From Artocarpus heterophyllus (Eukaryota; Streptophyta; Magnoliopsida; Rosales; Moraceae): a stretch of 64,000 bases of DNA. Below, piece after piece: positions 13,044 through 25,481 of the stretch. Where the stretch lies: contig CM046345.1 of assembly GCA_025403435.1 (NCBI GenBank), positions 15,728,160 to 15,792,159 of the forward strand. Direction: 5' to 3'. The position numbers were made by a program, and so were the translations under genes. Every line of letters begins with the position of its first letter. Position 1 is the stretch's first letter. A model generated the notes under the pieces. That model was not told the origin of the DNA, did not search any database, and saw only the letters and a program-made list of their open reading frames with translations.

Positions 13044-14875
13044 TCAAGCTTCTCTTTCCGTAGGTTGAACATTTTTGCCATCGATTGGCTCAACAATTGG
13101 AGGTTCAGAAACCTCATCTGTTGGAATTGATGAAGCATCGGGCTCAGGGGCAGAGGGCTCGTTAGGGACTTCTTGGTCTGCCGGTTCGCCTTGGACATTT
13201 TGGTCGTCTGTCGATAACAATTCCTGGAGGTCCTTGATATCTTCGTCAATTGTTTTGACGCTCAATTGGCTTGACTTGAATTCTAACAAGACCTCCAGTC
13301 GTGCCTTGAAGGAAGAAGTGTTGTGGACATCGAGCAGCTACTCCTTAATTTCTTCGAAAAGACGAAGGCTACTAGACAAGTTCAGTATCTTCTCGTTTGA
13401 TCCGTTCAATGCATCAGCCACATCATTGAGTTCCTTCTATTTATTGTCCCTCTCAACTTTCATTTTCTTCAACTCTTCTTCAAGCTTTTTACATCTCAGT
13501 ACCTCTTAGTCATATTTGTGAGCAGCCTTGTTCGCAAACAGATTGTGCAGCAGAAGACCCTACATGATGGAATTTCAGTAGGTGTGATGCTATCGAAGCC
13601 AAAATGATTTACGTGCTTGAGACTTACATGTCCCAATGCTGCGGCCGATTCATTGTACAACCAAGCGAATGGTTTCCCACCAAGAAGCTCTTCGTCTTTA
13701 TCGAAGCAAAAGTTTATGGCCGCTCTTATCGCCGCCTCCCTGTTTTGCATGATACTAACATCTATTGGGACATCAAGGGTCTTCTCAGGATCACTATGTT
13801 CTGCATCCCTGGTCAAAGTTAAAGTTCCAGCGCCCTTTCTTCTCTTAGATGGTGGGGGCTGTATGTCGAAAGGGGGAGGTGGAGGAAGATCTGACGAAGT
13901 GGCTATAGGAGTAACTTCTTGTACTGATGGTTTGCTGGTTTTGCTTCTCTTTTTCTTTGCCACTTTGTCCGCATGCCTCTTCTTTTGCATCTCTTCTACT
14001 GAAGGTAGTGTTACCTTCATGGTTGACAATGCAGCTTCTGTGAGATGAATGTCCTCGTCAGATAGTGGTGTAATATATTTTGATGGGTCGTACAGCCGCT
14101 GAAGTGCACCGCGACATACAAATACCTAATCGACTCGTTTTAGAAATTGAATAGGAATACCTGTGGGGATATCTTTAAATCGCTTCAAAATCAAAGACCT
14201 CCGGAGTTTATCGGGCTGTGAGATCTCTGCCCAAGTCTGTCTGTTAAGGGCTAGTAATGCTTCCAACTTTGCTTGGAACCTTTCGCTAATGGGAGCTAGA
14301 TGATTCAATTTTTAATCTGCAAGGAAAGAGATTGCTTATTAAATGGAATTGTTGCTCGAAATATAAGAAGTAATGATACTTACCAATATGACTAAAAGTG
14401 AATGGAAAAGGAAATCGAGTAGTTAGTTCAAAGGAGTTGCGGTTGATCGACATAAAAAAGTATCGCTCCCCTAGTGCCTAGTAGTGTTTACAAACTTTGT
14501 TATGAGCTGCTTCGACTGCCTATATACAAAGTAGAAACGGCCCAAATTTTTGTTGTTCGGCTTCAGGTAATAGCACCTGAGGAAGTCGAATATGTCGAAA
14601 TCGATTCTAGCCTCACCTATCAAGACCATAAGGGCTATAAGTAGTCGAACCCCATTCGGCATAAGTTGAGTCATGGCAATGTAAAAGTGGCCGATGATCT
14701 TAATCATGAACTCCTGTATCGAAAGTCGAAGCCCAAGTTCAAACTATTTTGTGTACACACAAAACCAGTTGTCATTTTGTGTATCCGCACGCTCCCTCGG
14801 ATAAGGCAATTGTATTTCAACCAAGGTTGGTATTCCATACTTCGATCTTACTGTCAACAAGTCCCCCTCTGTTAG
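13044..14875 (-). pseudogene. Antisense extra ORF of the gypsy element (plant-transposon-like protein)
   Basis: Between pol and the 3' LTR the long frames are on the minus strand. They are a block near 14707-14471 (GVRLLIALMVLIGEARIDFDIF, then a YYLKPNNKNLGRFYFVYRQ stretch), a block near 14308-14126, a proline/lysine-rich block at 14029-13496 (SSDLPPPPPFDIQPPPSKRR), and an acidic tail at 13289-13044. The first block resembles the 'putative gypsy-type transposon / Transposase_28' domain (family recalled, not searched). Grande and Retand carry such an antisense ORF in the same place. Stops separate the blocks, so this copy is broken. Function is unknown. Confidence 0.55.
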
Positions 14876-15831
14876 AACGGACTCTGGATTCTTCGTGAAA
14901 AATGATAATCCTTTGGTTGGAGAAATATACTTTCTCCTTTCGAGCTGTTCGATATTGTCAACCCTTGTTGAAGGACCAGTTGGCTAGTTTCGTTCTACTC
15001 TTTGGCTCGTCGCCTCTCCTCTACTCTCGGCTCCAGTCATCCACGCGCTCAATTTGATCATGGTTTGTTGACGGATCAATTCGTCACTTCCCTGTCGTCG
15101 CTACTCGACCAGGGGTCTTCGCCACTACTAGAGCTTGAAATCAATGATAACTGCCTTCGACATTTTTGTAGAAACAGGACTTCCAAAGCAAAAATAGGGA
15201 TTCGAAGATCAAAAAGCTGAAGAATCCTAGAACTTGGAAGGTTTCAACTGTTCTTGAGTATTCTAGGGTCGCGACAGCTAAACAAGTCAAGCAGTCACTG
15301 ATTTTCTTGGGAAATGAGGCGTGTTTGGTATCAAAATGCTCAGAATTGGAAGAAAAACAAGATGACGGAAAGAAAATTGCAAAAAGATTAGAAGTAGAGA
15401 AGAAAATCTTGCTTGAAAATATTGGAAAAACTGGAGGAAAATCGCCTTGAGTTCTAAGAGAGAGATGAAATGAAAAGGTGAGAGAAAAGCGTGAGTTATA
15501 TACCACCTGAGGGTACCAGATTGATGGTCGAAATCGATTCGGAGCTATCTGATCCAAGGGTTGGGGTTAAGCGTCTTTTCGAGTTCCCGCTCAAACCGAG
15601 GCGGTGTCCTTTCAAATCAAACTCATGCTTCAGCATTGCAGTGGCTTTTAGGAGCTGCCAATTAGCTGATGACACGTGTTGCAGGTAATTAAGTGTCGTG
15701 ATTTCCTAGGGGAAGGTGTAATGATTCAGTTACGAATGCAGGATATATCAAAGTCACGTGCCATCCAGTTTGGGCTTAATCTTCATTCACTCCTATAGTC
15801 CATTACATCGACTAAGGAGTGGGGGGCCATC
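14876..15831 (+). other. Gypsy 3' untranslated region ending in a polypurine tract
   Basis: No convincing coding frame; the short minus-strand ORF 15557-15141 has no recognised motif. The last bases before the LTR, about 15812-15829 (AAGGAGTGGGGGGCC), form a purine-rich tract suited to priming plus-strand DNA synthesis. Confidence 0.6.
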
Positions 15832-16550
15832 TGTTGGGTGCAATTTAGTGAGCCCAAATTGCTAGCAGGCCCGTGTGGTCCAATGTTGGTACGAGTCGAA
15901 TAGTTCAAGTAAAATCTACTGAGTAAAGCCCAATCAAATTGAAGGTTCATATTGTTTGTTTGATTCGATCGTCTTGCATGATTTGAGTCATTCTCGTTGA
16001 AGATAATTCACACTCGTATTCACGTCTTTGTTCGACTGGGTCGATCGTCTCGAGCTGACAGTTAACTGCACGAATAGGAGGTTGTAGCACGTCTAGTCAT
16101 GGACTGAAACACGAGAGAGGCGTGATTCTTGCAGCCTATCACCAATCGACACGTGTCCCACTGTTGAAGTTACTTATGGTGCTCTATCCTACTCCGCCAG
16201 ATGGTTGGGAGCCACTATCCTTCCTTATCTTCTATATAAGGGGAAGGCTGCTTTTTTGTGTGAGAGATAGAGAATACTGAAACCCTGCCAAATTGTCTTC
16301 ACATTTCTTTTCTTCTAATCTGTACTCAAAGAAATCATAGTGAATTATAGTGGACGTAGCTCTTCATTAACAGAGTGAACCACTATAAATCCTCTGCGTC
16401 ATTCTTATTGCTCTTTTACTTCATTCTTTTCACTTTAATCAAGCAAGTTAATTCAAGTTTATAGATCCATTCAATGGTGATTTGAGGGCCCAAGTTCCTA
16501 AATAACTCAATCCAGAATCCTAGCATTTGATTGTAGATTCACCGTCTATA
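15832..16550 (+). repeat. 3' LTR of the Tat-type gypsy element
   Basis: Starts TGTTGGGTGCAATTTAG directly after the polypurine tract. It has a TATA-like TCTATATAAGGGG at about 16231-16243 with a plausible transcription start downstream, and ends near CACCGTCTATA. The right edge is approximate because the terminal CA is not clear and the 5' LTR is outside the window. Confidence 0.7.
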
Positions 16551-17074
16551 GTTATAATTTTTTATGAAAAAATAGAGCACTAAGACTAAGAGGGAGTGAA
16601 AATATTTTATTTGTCTTTTTTGTTTTCTTAATACCATTTTTTAAAAAATTACATATATGTTTTTTATTTTTATCCCAAAAAATATACTTTTTTTTAAATT
16701 TTTGTTTATAATCTTTAAAGTTTTATGAAAAAATAAACCATTTTTATAATTGAATCATGGCTTTCTTGGAATTAATAGTTTTATTTTTGTTGTCATTTTT
16801 AATGCCAAAGAAGGGTAAATTATCATTTTTAGCTACACAAATAACTAATAATATTTTTTTAATGGATAGAGGAGCATTTTTGACATTTTAAACAAAATTA
16901 ACGGTCAACTAGCAGAGAGGGTCTATCTGTAATTTTTTGAACAGTCAGGGGTGTTAGTATGATTAGTTTTAGTCTAAGGGTGTTTTTATAATTTGGGTAA
17001 AACACAAAGGTGTTTGTGTAATTTTGTCATTAATAAAAAGTACAAAAAAAGTTGATTGAGATAAATTGGTTTGG

Positions 17075-17270
17075 ACTCAAATTGTCTGTCTAATTTTTGG
17101 TATTCTAAATGATATCCAACCAATCATATTATGACACGCTATTTAAAAAGTTTAAAAATAGTGTTTAATTAATTTTTATATGTTTCTTATTAAATAACGT
17201 GTCATAATATGATTGGTTGGATATCATTTGAGACACCAAAATTGAACAGAGGATTTAAATCCAATTGGTT
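17075..17270. mobile_element. MITE-like hairpin element
   Basis: Two roughly 75-bp arms form an imperfect inverted repeat. The left arm contains GATATCCAACCAATCATATT and the right arm its complement AATATGATTGGTTGGATATC, with a ~45-bp AT-rich centre. No coding capacity. A more decayed relative lies at about 41698-41826. Boundaries are approximate. Confidence 0.65.
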
Positions 17271-18065
17271 TCATTATTTTGTTCTCTTACTGCATATGTT
17301 TTTTTTTTTTAATCCTCGTGCAAATCTAATTGTTTGAATTATTTGGTTGCAAGAAACAACAATTATATAACTTATGAAGAAAATAATAATAATTTGAGGG
17401 GAAAAATCTTAAAAAGAAGAAGAATTCTCCGTATAATTATGGGATAAGAAAATTTTGATCATAAAATAAATAAACAGGAAATTTCTATTTTGGAGTACGT
17501 GACCCATTTTGAAAAGGAAGAAAACACTCAAACAGGAATATATATCTATATATATATATAAATGCAGAGCGGGTGAAAGAAATACAAAACTAGAAATAAG
17601 AGTAAAATGCATTTCGAAAAAAGAAATAAGAGTAAATGCAGTTCATAATTTGAATGAATTGCATTCTTTGTAAAAAATGACCCAAAAGGATAAACTTTAG
17701 TTTCATTTGTTATGGGAAAATGAGAAAATACGTGGCCACAGAATACACAGAGTGTGACAAACAGGTTGAGCTTAGTATTTCTCTAAGCTTGTACGTTTTT
17801 TTTTTTTTTTTTTTTTTTTTTGTAGACCGACTTTAAGCTTATATGTCAAGTAATTCATCAGCTGGCCTAAACTATTTGTGAACAACTATTCCCTAATAGA
17901 TTAACGTACAATATCTTCCGCTTATAAATTTGTGAAGCTACACCGTATGTGCGTATCTACATAGAATTTCTACGTGAAACTTGTAGAAATGCGAAATGTA
18001 ATGTCATTTTTATTTTATATAGTAATAATATTGTTGAAAAGGTAAAAAATTAATAAGGAATTAAG

Positions 18066-18265
18066 ATTGTGTTTGAAAACATTAGTTAGAATTAATGGTT
18101 TGAACCAATTTTAGTTGAATACTATAGTATGTGAGGGCTTTTCACTATAGTATATTTTTTATTGACACTGTAGCATGTGAGAACTTTATACTGTAATAAC
18201 TAGAACTTTATACTGTAATAACTAAAAATTTTGGTTCTAAGGTATATTATCAAACATTAAAATTA
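18066..18265. mobile_element. Small non-autonomous element (MITE-like) with GTGTTTGA-type ends
   Basis: Has a GTGTTTGAAAAC left edge, an ATTATCAAACAT right edge and internal copies of a 'ATAGCATGTGAGAACTTTATACTGTAA' type motif. Similar motifs recur at about 34670-34810, 35047-35220 and 42440-42760, suggesting a dispersed family. Ends are approximate. Confidence 0.45.
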
Positions 18266-19722
18266 TCTCACATTGGTATTACATGGCAGAGTCTGGAGGC
18301 ATATTCAGTTAATTTGTTGAATTTTTTAGTGCGTGAACGTATAACTTGTCTTCAAATTTCAGTTTCTTCTTGATGTATTATAATTTTCTCTTGTGAGTTT
18401 TGTTTAGTAAAATAAAAGAAGTAAAATGCCTATTTCCTAAAAAAATTACATTTTAACGAGGCAAATTTAACAATAAATTATTTAGCGGGCACATAAAAGA
18501 AAATATTATTTAAAAAGATGTTTAAGTAGAGATATGTTTAAGAAAAATTATTTCAATAGGGCAATTAAAAAATATTTAATAAAGGTCCCCTTTATTAAAA
18601 AAACCACATTATCTAAGAGTATACGCACATTTGAGAAAAGCTATTTCAATGTGGACAAATTAAAAAAAAAATTAATAAGTCACATTTAAAAATATACAAA
18701 AAATATAGATCAAAGTGCACTTTCAATAAAATGTATGTTTTGGTTGAATATTATACATGTTTAGATAAGTAAAATATATTTGAGTAATAAAGATTTTAGC
18801 AGACAAATTAGATAAAAAATTAATTAGAAGGTACATATGAGAAAATGTTAGTTGGGAAGCCCGCAAGATAAAATATTTAAGTGGAGACACGTTTGAAGAA
18901 AATAAGAAACGTAAAGAGGGGCAAATTACGGAAAAATGTTATAAGAAAATGATAGTTTGGATTTAGGAGTACTATATGAATAAAAAAAAGCTTAAGTACT
19001 ATATATTTGAGAAAAAATATTTTAATGCCATAATTTAAAAAGTATTTAGAATGATCACTTTTGTTATAATAAGAATCATAGAAAAAAATATTCAAGTAGA
19101 GACATATTTAAAAAAATTACTTTAATAAAAGAAAAAAATTAAATTAAATTTAGTGGAATCATATGTAAAATTTGGTTAATGAGAGTGACATATATAAAAA
19201 TTTTTGAAAAGCTATGTAAATAAATTTAAACTTCAAAAAGTCAGAAGGGCATATACCTCCGAGGGCCTTGCCTTCCTCCACCCAATATTATTATAATTTC
19301 TAAGGTCATATTTTCTGTGTTGTTAAAGAACGAGGATTCTAAAAGAAAGTTATTGAGTACCCACTTGTGAGTTGTGACATTTCTTACTATAAATTACTAA
19401 CCAAACCATGGCTTGTTGAGTGAACCTTTAGTAAAAGTTTTTAGATAATGTGTAGTGTATATCATGATATATATATATATAAGCATTAAAATAAAAGATA
19501 TGATTGACAAAGATCAATGCCTCATGCTTCTAAATAATTGGCTGTATGATATAATGGATGAAGTACCAACAAAAATTTGATACAATATTGTCAAGGTTTA
19601 CCTCACAAGATTTTATCATTATGCACTCCAAAACCAGAGGTGACAAAGTGAATAAAGAAAACAAGAGAATCAAGGATTGTGAATTGAACAAGTCCAAAAG
19701 GAGAGGACTATAAAAAAACACC

Positions 19723-21853
19723 TCAGAATTTACAGCAGAGAAACCGGGTAAACTTCCCTTGGCGCTTTCTTCTTAACTCTTTCTTTTCGGGTGTCGCCAT
19801 TCTTTCGGGACTGCCATGCCATTCTGAGGCTAATCTGCCCATGTTAAGAAAAGAATAAGTTTTGAAGACAAGAAGTTATTCCAATGAGAGATCAGAGAAT
19901 GATACTAAAAGAGAAATTTTTGGCGAATGAGAGTTGGTTTACATGGGGAAAGCGAAAGACCGTGAGCTAGTAGTGCTGCTGTTTGACCGATGAGAGATGC
20001 TACGAAAGCTCGGTGATGCTGCTCCATGGTGTGATATGTGGGCGGAGAAATGGCCCGGTGAAAACTGTCTGGATTCTGCACCAAAATTTTGTTGAATGTG
20101 GCTTGTGGATTCATTTTCTGTGCTAGTGGAAGCAATAATATTCTCTCTTTCTGGACTAACTTGAAGTTCCTCTGTGCCCCTTGTGGTTGTAGATATATAA
20201 CTATCACAAGAATTCTTTCTACTATCCACTTCTTTAGTAGTAATGCTGGTCTGGCTATAATCACCATGTTTCTCAATTTTTTGTGGTACCATAGAGCTTG
20301 TCAAAACTGCCTTTTGAACCTGCAAAAACAACTTATGAGGGATCAATACCACATTTTTTTGTTTAGAGAATTTTCCCAAGATCTCTAAATCCTGTATAAA
20401 GTTCTCCAAAATGAGGAGTAAATATGAGTTTGTAGACTTGAGCATTACCAATGAATCTTCTTGTGTGTGGCCTCTAGATGTGGAGAATGGTGCAAAAAAA
20501 GAAAAAAAAAAGGATAGCAAATGCACACCAACTTTTGGCCGACTAGTGATATCCAATAGCTGCATCATGACTTTCCAAACACATTTTTTTTTTCAGTATT
20601 TCTCTTTCGATGCCATCTTGAGCGCGCCTTCTTGAGGTGGTGGAAAATGCAGCAACCGGGTCAAAGAAATGGGAAGAAAAAGAAAAGAAAAGGAGAGAAA
20701 AGAACATGATCAAGGTACTAAGAGAACAAAAGCCACTAGAAAGAGAAACAGAGAGAATCTAGAGAGCTTGAGGAAAATCATTGATTTCAATATTCATTAA
20801 CCATTGTCCAAATTGAAATTAAAATGCTACTATAATTTATATGTAACCAAAAAACAAAGTAGGAAAATAAATTAACACGAAATGTAGAAACACCGTAATA
20901 GGAAACTAGACCAAATGAAATAAAAAAAGCTGACAATAAAAGCCTACCCTAATAACATAAATCCCTAATTGAATGGAAAGGAAATATTAAAACTAATTAA
21001 TATATGATCTCCATCACCCACAAAAACCTACACTAAATGATGACACAAAAGATGTCTCTTTGAGGTAGGAAAAGCAGCCGCATAAGCTGTTTTCAGCTGG
21101 TTGTCAAAGTGAACCCTGTTAGTGATTTGGCCTATATTTTTAGGCTCAGTCTCTTTGGCTACTAGGATATATATATATATATATATAGTCAACTTTTCGA
21201 AATGAAACATGTTTTTGGAACACAATTTTTCCAATGATTCCACTGAATTTCCACAGTATCTTTTAATATGCTTGTCCATTTTAGAATTTCTTCTCCCAAG
21301 GGCTAATGTTCTCATCAATCAAATGGTCATTTTCGGAGTGCTACTAACAAAATAAAACACGAGAGGTAGAAAATAAGTTGGCGGCTGCATTTCAAATGTT
21401 GAGAATATAGGTCTATCATACTTGGCATGTTTAGCATGTTTCTCCTCCAATCATGGAATATATATAGGAAAGAAAATGAGACACTCTTAAAGAAGAAAAT
21501 CCATAACCAATGTGCACCACTTGTTTTGACTTTGAATCTGACTCGTAAACAGATTTCTTCTAGAAGAAGTTACAAAGCAAATATGGGGAAAAACTTGAAG
21601 GACAATTTTCAAACTGTGTGAAAAGTGAAGATTTCATATGCTATTCAACAAGCTATTCCCATTTAGTGTGAAATAAACCTTGAATCAGACAAACATTGAT
21701 TGAATTTCTAGATGTTAAAAGCAAGTAATGCCTCACCTCATGTACAGTCTCCTCTGTAGAATGATCGGTTGAGCTCTCATCTCTTCCGCCAAAATCTAAA
21801 CCTTTTTTCAGCGAGTTTGATGATTCCTTCTGCCGAGAACCGTTCTCATGATG
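19723..21853 (-). pseudogene. gar2-related-family gene, 3' part (exons 1b, 2, 3)
   Basis: Minus-strand exons at 21853-21737 (end of a split exon, donor GAG|GTGAGG), 20319-19943 (acceptor TTTTTGCAG, donor CCCAT|GTAAAC) and 19834-19723 (stop TGA at 19725-19723). The phases join cleanly. The spliced C-terminus reads SFAFPILASEWHGSPERM and ends LCCKF. That Ser-Phe-Ala-Phe-Pro / SP-x-RM motif and Cys-Cys tail are what I recall from plant '18S pre-ribosomal assembly protein gar2-related' proteins such as Arabidopsis AT2G03810. The rest is Ser/Glu/Lys-rich and probably disordered. Molecular function is not established. Copia A separates this part from the 5' exon, so it should not be translated in frame at this allele. 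The 1.4-kb intron (20320-21736) shows nothing recognisable. Confidence 0.7.
21849..21853. repeat. Target-site duplication TGATG, left copy
   Basis: TGATG directly precedes the 5' LTR of copia A and recurs directly after its 3' LTR at 31476-31480. Removing the element plus one copy restores the host reading frame. Confidence 0.95.
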
Positions 21854-23870
21854 TGTTAGACATGTATGCCCTAAGGAGTAAAAATGTAATACGTTTTTGG
21901 AGACATTTTTATCAATAAAGAATATATTCATTTATATATATCAAATCTTGTCCTCTTTACGTTCATATTTGTTGAATGTATGATAAGCAAACAGTAGTCT
22001 GAGACTGTTAGTCTAAACCTTAAGAATTGGGCATATGATCGACTGATTATGCGGAAGACACGATTCTTAAGGTGACGGTCTAAAACATATGATCCGCAAT
22101 CGAGGGAATAAAGTTGGGCGCTTTATTCATGTAAAGATTGTTATGTTGTCTATATCCCTTTTGGGAGATGATTTGTCTTGACCATCCGAGTTGGACTCCG
22201 TGAATAGAAACATTGGCACGTTGTCATAGGTGACGATGTGTTGGATCGGACATAAAGTGAATTGATTTGGATTAATAATTCTGTCTTGACAAATCGATTG
22301 AGTTTAGATAGTCATTTGTATTGTATCTTAATCCTAAGATGAATAGTGGGCCCGTTGTCTCGACTTGCGTCTTTTGATGTACCAAAGGGTGACACCCACA
22401 TCTCAATAGTGGTATGCATGCCGGTACGTTGGAGACATGACTCTTGATAGCGTAGACTTGTTATTCATAGATATGGAATCCATAGCTCCTCTTTAGGAGT
22501 AATGATATCCTCTTATATGCGTTGTCCTGTAATTGAAAAACTGGAGCGCTCAACCATTTGGATACATAGGTGTAACTGAATGATATACTATCTTTAGATG
22601 GTAAGTTTTCTAATGGTGAGACAATGGAACGTAAGATAAAAATAATCAGGAAGGTAAGACAGAACTTGTCCTTAAGCCGATTATGGATGATCATATGGGG
22701 ATGTGATACACTATGATATGTCATGGAGACTTAGCTACATGAGCTTCGTAATTCTATAAAGTTCAAGAGTGCAGCTCCAAGCTTTTAGTGGAGTAGCGTT
22801 GGAGTTGATAATTGTGAAATGTATATCTGGGATATTGGGTTTCATAATTATCATGAGTTTGAACTTTATAGGTCTATTTTGGTCCCCTTTGCTAGCTCAC
22901 AAAATCCTGTAACGACACGGCGTGCTTTTTAAATAATTGGTGACTTATGTCGGATTTATCAGATTGGTTTAAAATTTGTAAGAATCAAATAATTCATGTC
23001 TGTTTATTGGTTGAATTAATTTTGTAAGAAATTAGTTCAAGATAAACTTGTTGAATTATTGCGATCAGATAATTCTTGTCTGTTTATCGGTTGTTTTAAT
23101 TTTGGACAAATTAGAACAAGATAAACTTGTAGAATTATTGTGAATTGATTTATTTTCTTAGAGATTATCTTGATAAAGTTTGTTTTGATCAGATAACTTC
23201 TCTATTGGGTTATTTGAATCAAAACTGAGACTTTATCCTTTAGAATCTCGGGTGAAAAATAAAATATTCGCGGAGATTTTTTCTCGGGAGTTCGGCCTGT
23301 CGAATGACGTGGTCGGCTTGCTCGGCCTGCCGATCAGAATGTTCGGCTTGCCGATCAGCGGGAGATAAGATTACGCATTTTCACGCGGATCTTATCAGAT
23401 ATTGATCCGAACTTGATTCTGTTTTGAGTTTTTGAGACCTAATCTGATATAGACTGACCCCAAGACCAATAGCTATAAAAAGGGATGAGTCTTATGATTT
23501 ACTCAGATCAATTTAAGAGATTAAGAGTGATACTCTTCTAGTGAGCATCTGAAAACTCCCTGAGAGCTTTCGTTCACAATCACGAGCACTAGCTTTGGGT
23601 TCTCTCTATTGGTTGGAAGGAGAGTCATCGGTGGAAGAGCTGTACGTGTGAGCCCACACTCACTCCGGTTGTGGATAGAGAATAGCAAAGAAGACCAGTT
23701 GGTTGAGGCTCTTCTGGAATGTTACTTCTCTACACAGGTTGCGGAGGTTCTTCGGCACACTGAGGTTAGTAAGATCTGTGTAATTTATACATATAACATG
23801 TCAAACTTGTGTTTTGGAAATTACTCTGATGAAAATTTTTAAAATTTCGCTGCGCACTTTGTTTCCAACA
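21854..23870 (+). repeat. 5' LTR of copia A
   Basis: 2017 bp from TGTTAGACATG to GTTTCCAACA. It is near-identical by eye to 29443-31475. Motif variants TCGGCCTGCCGA start at 23292, 23313, 23322 and 23343; compared with the 3' LTR about 13 bp are missing between the second and third. The U3/R boundary is not resolved. Confidence 0.95.
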
Positions 23871-25481
23871 ATTGATATCAGAGCCGAGGTTTTTACATAA
23901 ATTTGCAAGTTTATGATCATGTCATATGCATAAATTTTGTGATCTTAATCTCTCCTATGCTTGAATTGAATTTTATAGAGAGATGGCACTCTAGGTTTCT
24001 ATATAATATATATGTTGTCATGGATTATGTGGTGAATGTTTATTATGGTTGATTAAATCGTTGTTTAATTATTTATTAATTAATTAATACCGGTTATGGT
24101 TTCTTAGAGGTTAGAATGTGTATCTAGTTTTTTCATGTAATTAGATGGCGGACTATCATCTCTGTCTAGAAATTGTTATTTAATTTTTAATTTGTAAGAA
24201 TTTTGTAATTAAATAATTATTCAGAGAAGACGGAACGAGAAGTCGGATCTTGAAGATTGATGATGGCGCCTCCAGGTGTTTCCTGAGTCTCTAATTTGAT
24301 GTTTTTGAATTGTTGAAAATAAAATTCATAAATTGCATTAAAATTTTATTTTCTGGATTGAGGATTTTCTGCTCGGTCGGCAGGCCGAAGGTCACAAATC
24401 GGCAGGCCGAACGTGTGGTCTGGCAGGCCGATAGTGGGGCAAAAATTTTGGTCCTCTGCCGGCAGGCCGAACCTTCATGATCGGCAGGCCGATCACCCAC
24501 ATCGGCCTGCCGACTGAGAGCTGCCAAGAGTCCAGAAAAGGTGTAATTTTTTCGGTGCAGTTTTAATTTTATTTTTGGGACGATTCTAAGAAACATTAAA
24601 TTTGGATATGACCGAAAATATGAAGTATTCGATTCATACTGGATTGAAGACTTGAAGATGGATATTACATGAAGAAGGATACAGCTTGAGGATTCAAGGA
24701 TGAAGAATCGATAAATGTCTCGATTATTCTCTTGTAATCTTAGTTTTCTATTCTCTAGGGTGGAACCATAATATTACGGTTATTATTATTTTGCTTGTAG
24801 CTTTGCTTGATTGCTTTCCTTGTCTGTATTATAATATGATTTACCATGTATATTGATAACATGTCATATAGAATAGGGAGTGCCGCTCATATTAAAATTG
24901 TTCATGCATGTTTTTAAAATAAAACCTTGACTTTAAAAGATTGAGTGGGAGAAGGTTTTCGAAGAGAGGACCTAAGGCCTCCATCGTTGGTCCATAGGAA
25001 GAACATGATGGTCCCGACCCCTAGGAAGGGATTTCTATCATGTACCAGATTGGATCTCTGAAAGGATAAGGTATTTTAGTATGATTTATGGTTGCACACC
25101 CCTAGGTGGTGATTATAAATCATGGATAAAATATTGAAATGGTGGTTATACACTCAAGTTAGTTTTATTATTAACCTCCCCTAGGAGCTTTGTTAATAAA
25201 ATTAATGGCCAAAGAAATGATTATTAGTATATGCTGGATCATATGGGTCCTGGATGGCATATATTAATCAGGAGGGGATCTGTGTTCCTGATTGAATTTG
25301 GCATGACTCCCCTAGGAGCTTGTTGAATTCTGAGTTGGGAATTATCGTTGTAAGGTTGTGATATTTTCAAGGTTTTGACACATAAACACATTTGTATGAT
25401 TTTACATGATTGTGTTATCTTACTAAATTATTATATATGTTTGCTTATGTTTGGTATATGATTCTTTATTGTAGATTAAAA
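23871..25481 (+). other. Copia A primer-binding site and untranslated leader
   Basis: Just after the LTR, 23872-23888 reads TTGATATCAGAGCCGAG, one mismatch from the TGGTATCAGAGCC primer site for initiator-Met tRNA. The leader is 1.6 kb and non-coding. At 24377-24513 it has six TCGGCAGGCCGA-type motifs (starts 24377, 24399, 24420, 24459, 24481 and 24502, the last inverted). Confidence 0.8.

Larger units (their letters stand above)
1..16550 (+). mobile_element. Decayed Ty3/gypsy (Tat-type) LTR retrotransposon, 5' end outside window
   Basis: In order on the + strand I see gag zinc-knuckle remnants, a retropepsin-like domain, reverse transcriptase with a YIDDM motif, two RNase H-like blocks, integrase fragments, a tandem-repeat region, an ORF cluster in antisense, a polypurine tract and an LTR starting TGTTGGGTGC. 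Gag-protease-RT-RNaseH-integrase order is diagnostic of Ty3/gypsy. A long 3' region with an antisense extra ORF is known from Tat-lineage plant elements such as Grande and Retand. Many in-frame stops and frameshifts show it is dead. A minus-strand copia element occupies 1089-8848. The 5' LTR is not in the window. Confidence 0.85.
16551..19722. other. AT-rich intergenic spacer, no gene seen
   Basis: Contains hairpin elements at about 17075-17270 and 18066-18265, a T26 run at 17796-17821, short TA microsatellites near 17540 and 19465, and faint long-period repeats at 18500-19150. No frame longer than about 70 codons looks coding. The right part would be 3' flank of the minus-strand gene ending at 19723. 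Confidence 0.6.

Noticed and set aside
13075..14048. Plus-strand ORFs of 143-144 codons (13075-13509 and 13617-14048)
   Set aside because: They are complements of the minus-strand proline/lysine-rich and acidic blocks; the minus-strand readings look more protein-like and match the known antisense ORF arrangement.
19939..20568. Single 209-codon ORF as the host gene
   Set aside because: Its N-terminal half is intron read-through upstream of the TTTTTGCAG acceptor at 20320. Splicing at 19943 to 19834 is needed for the conserved C-terminus.
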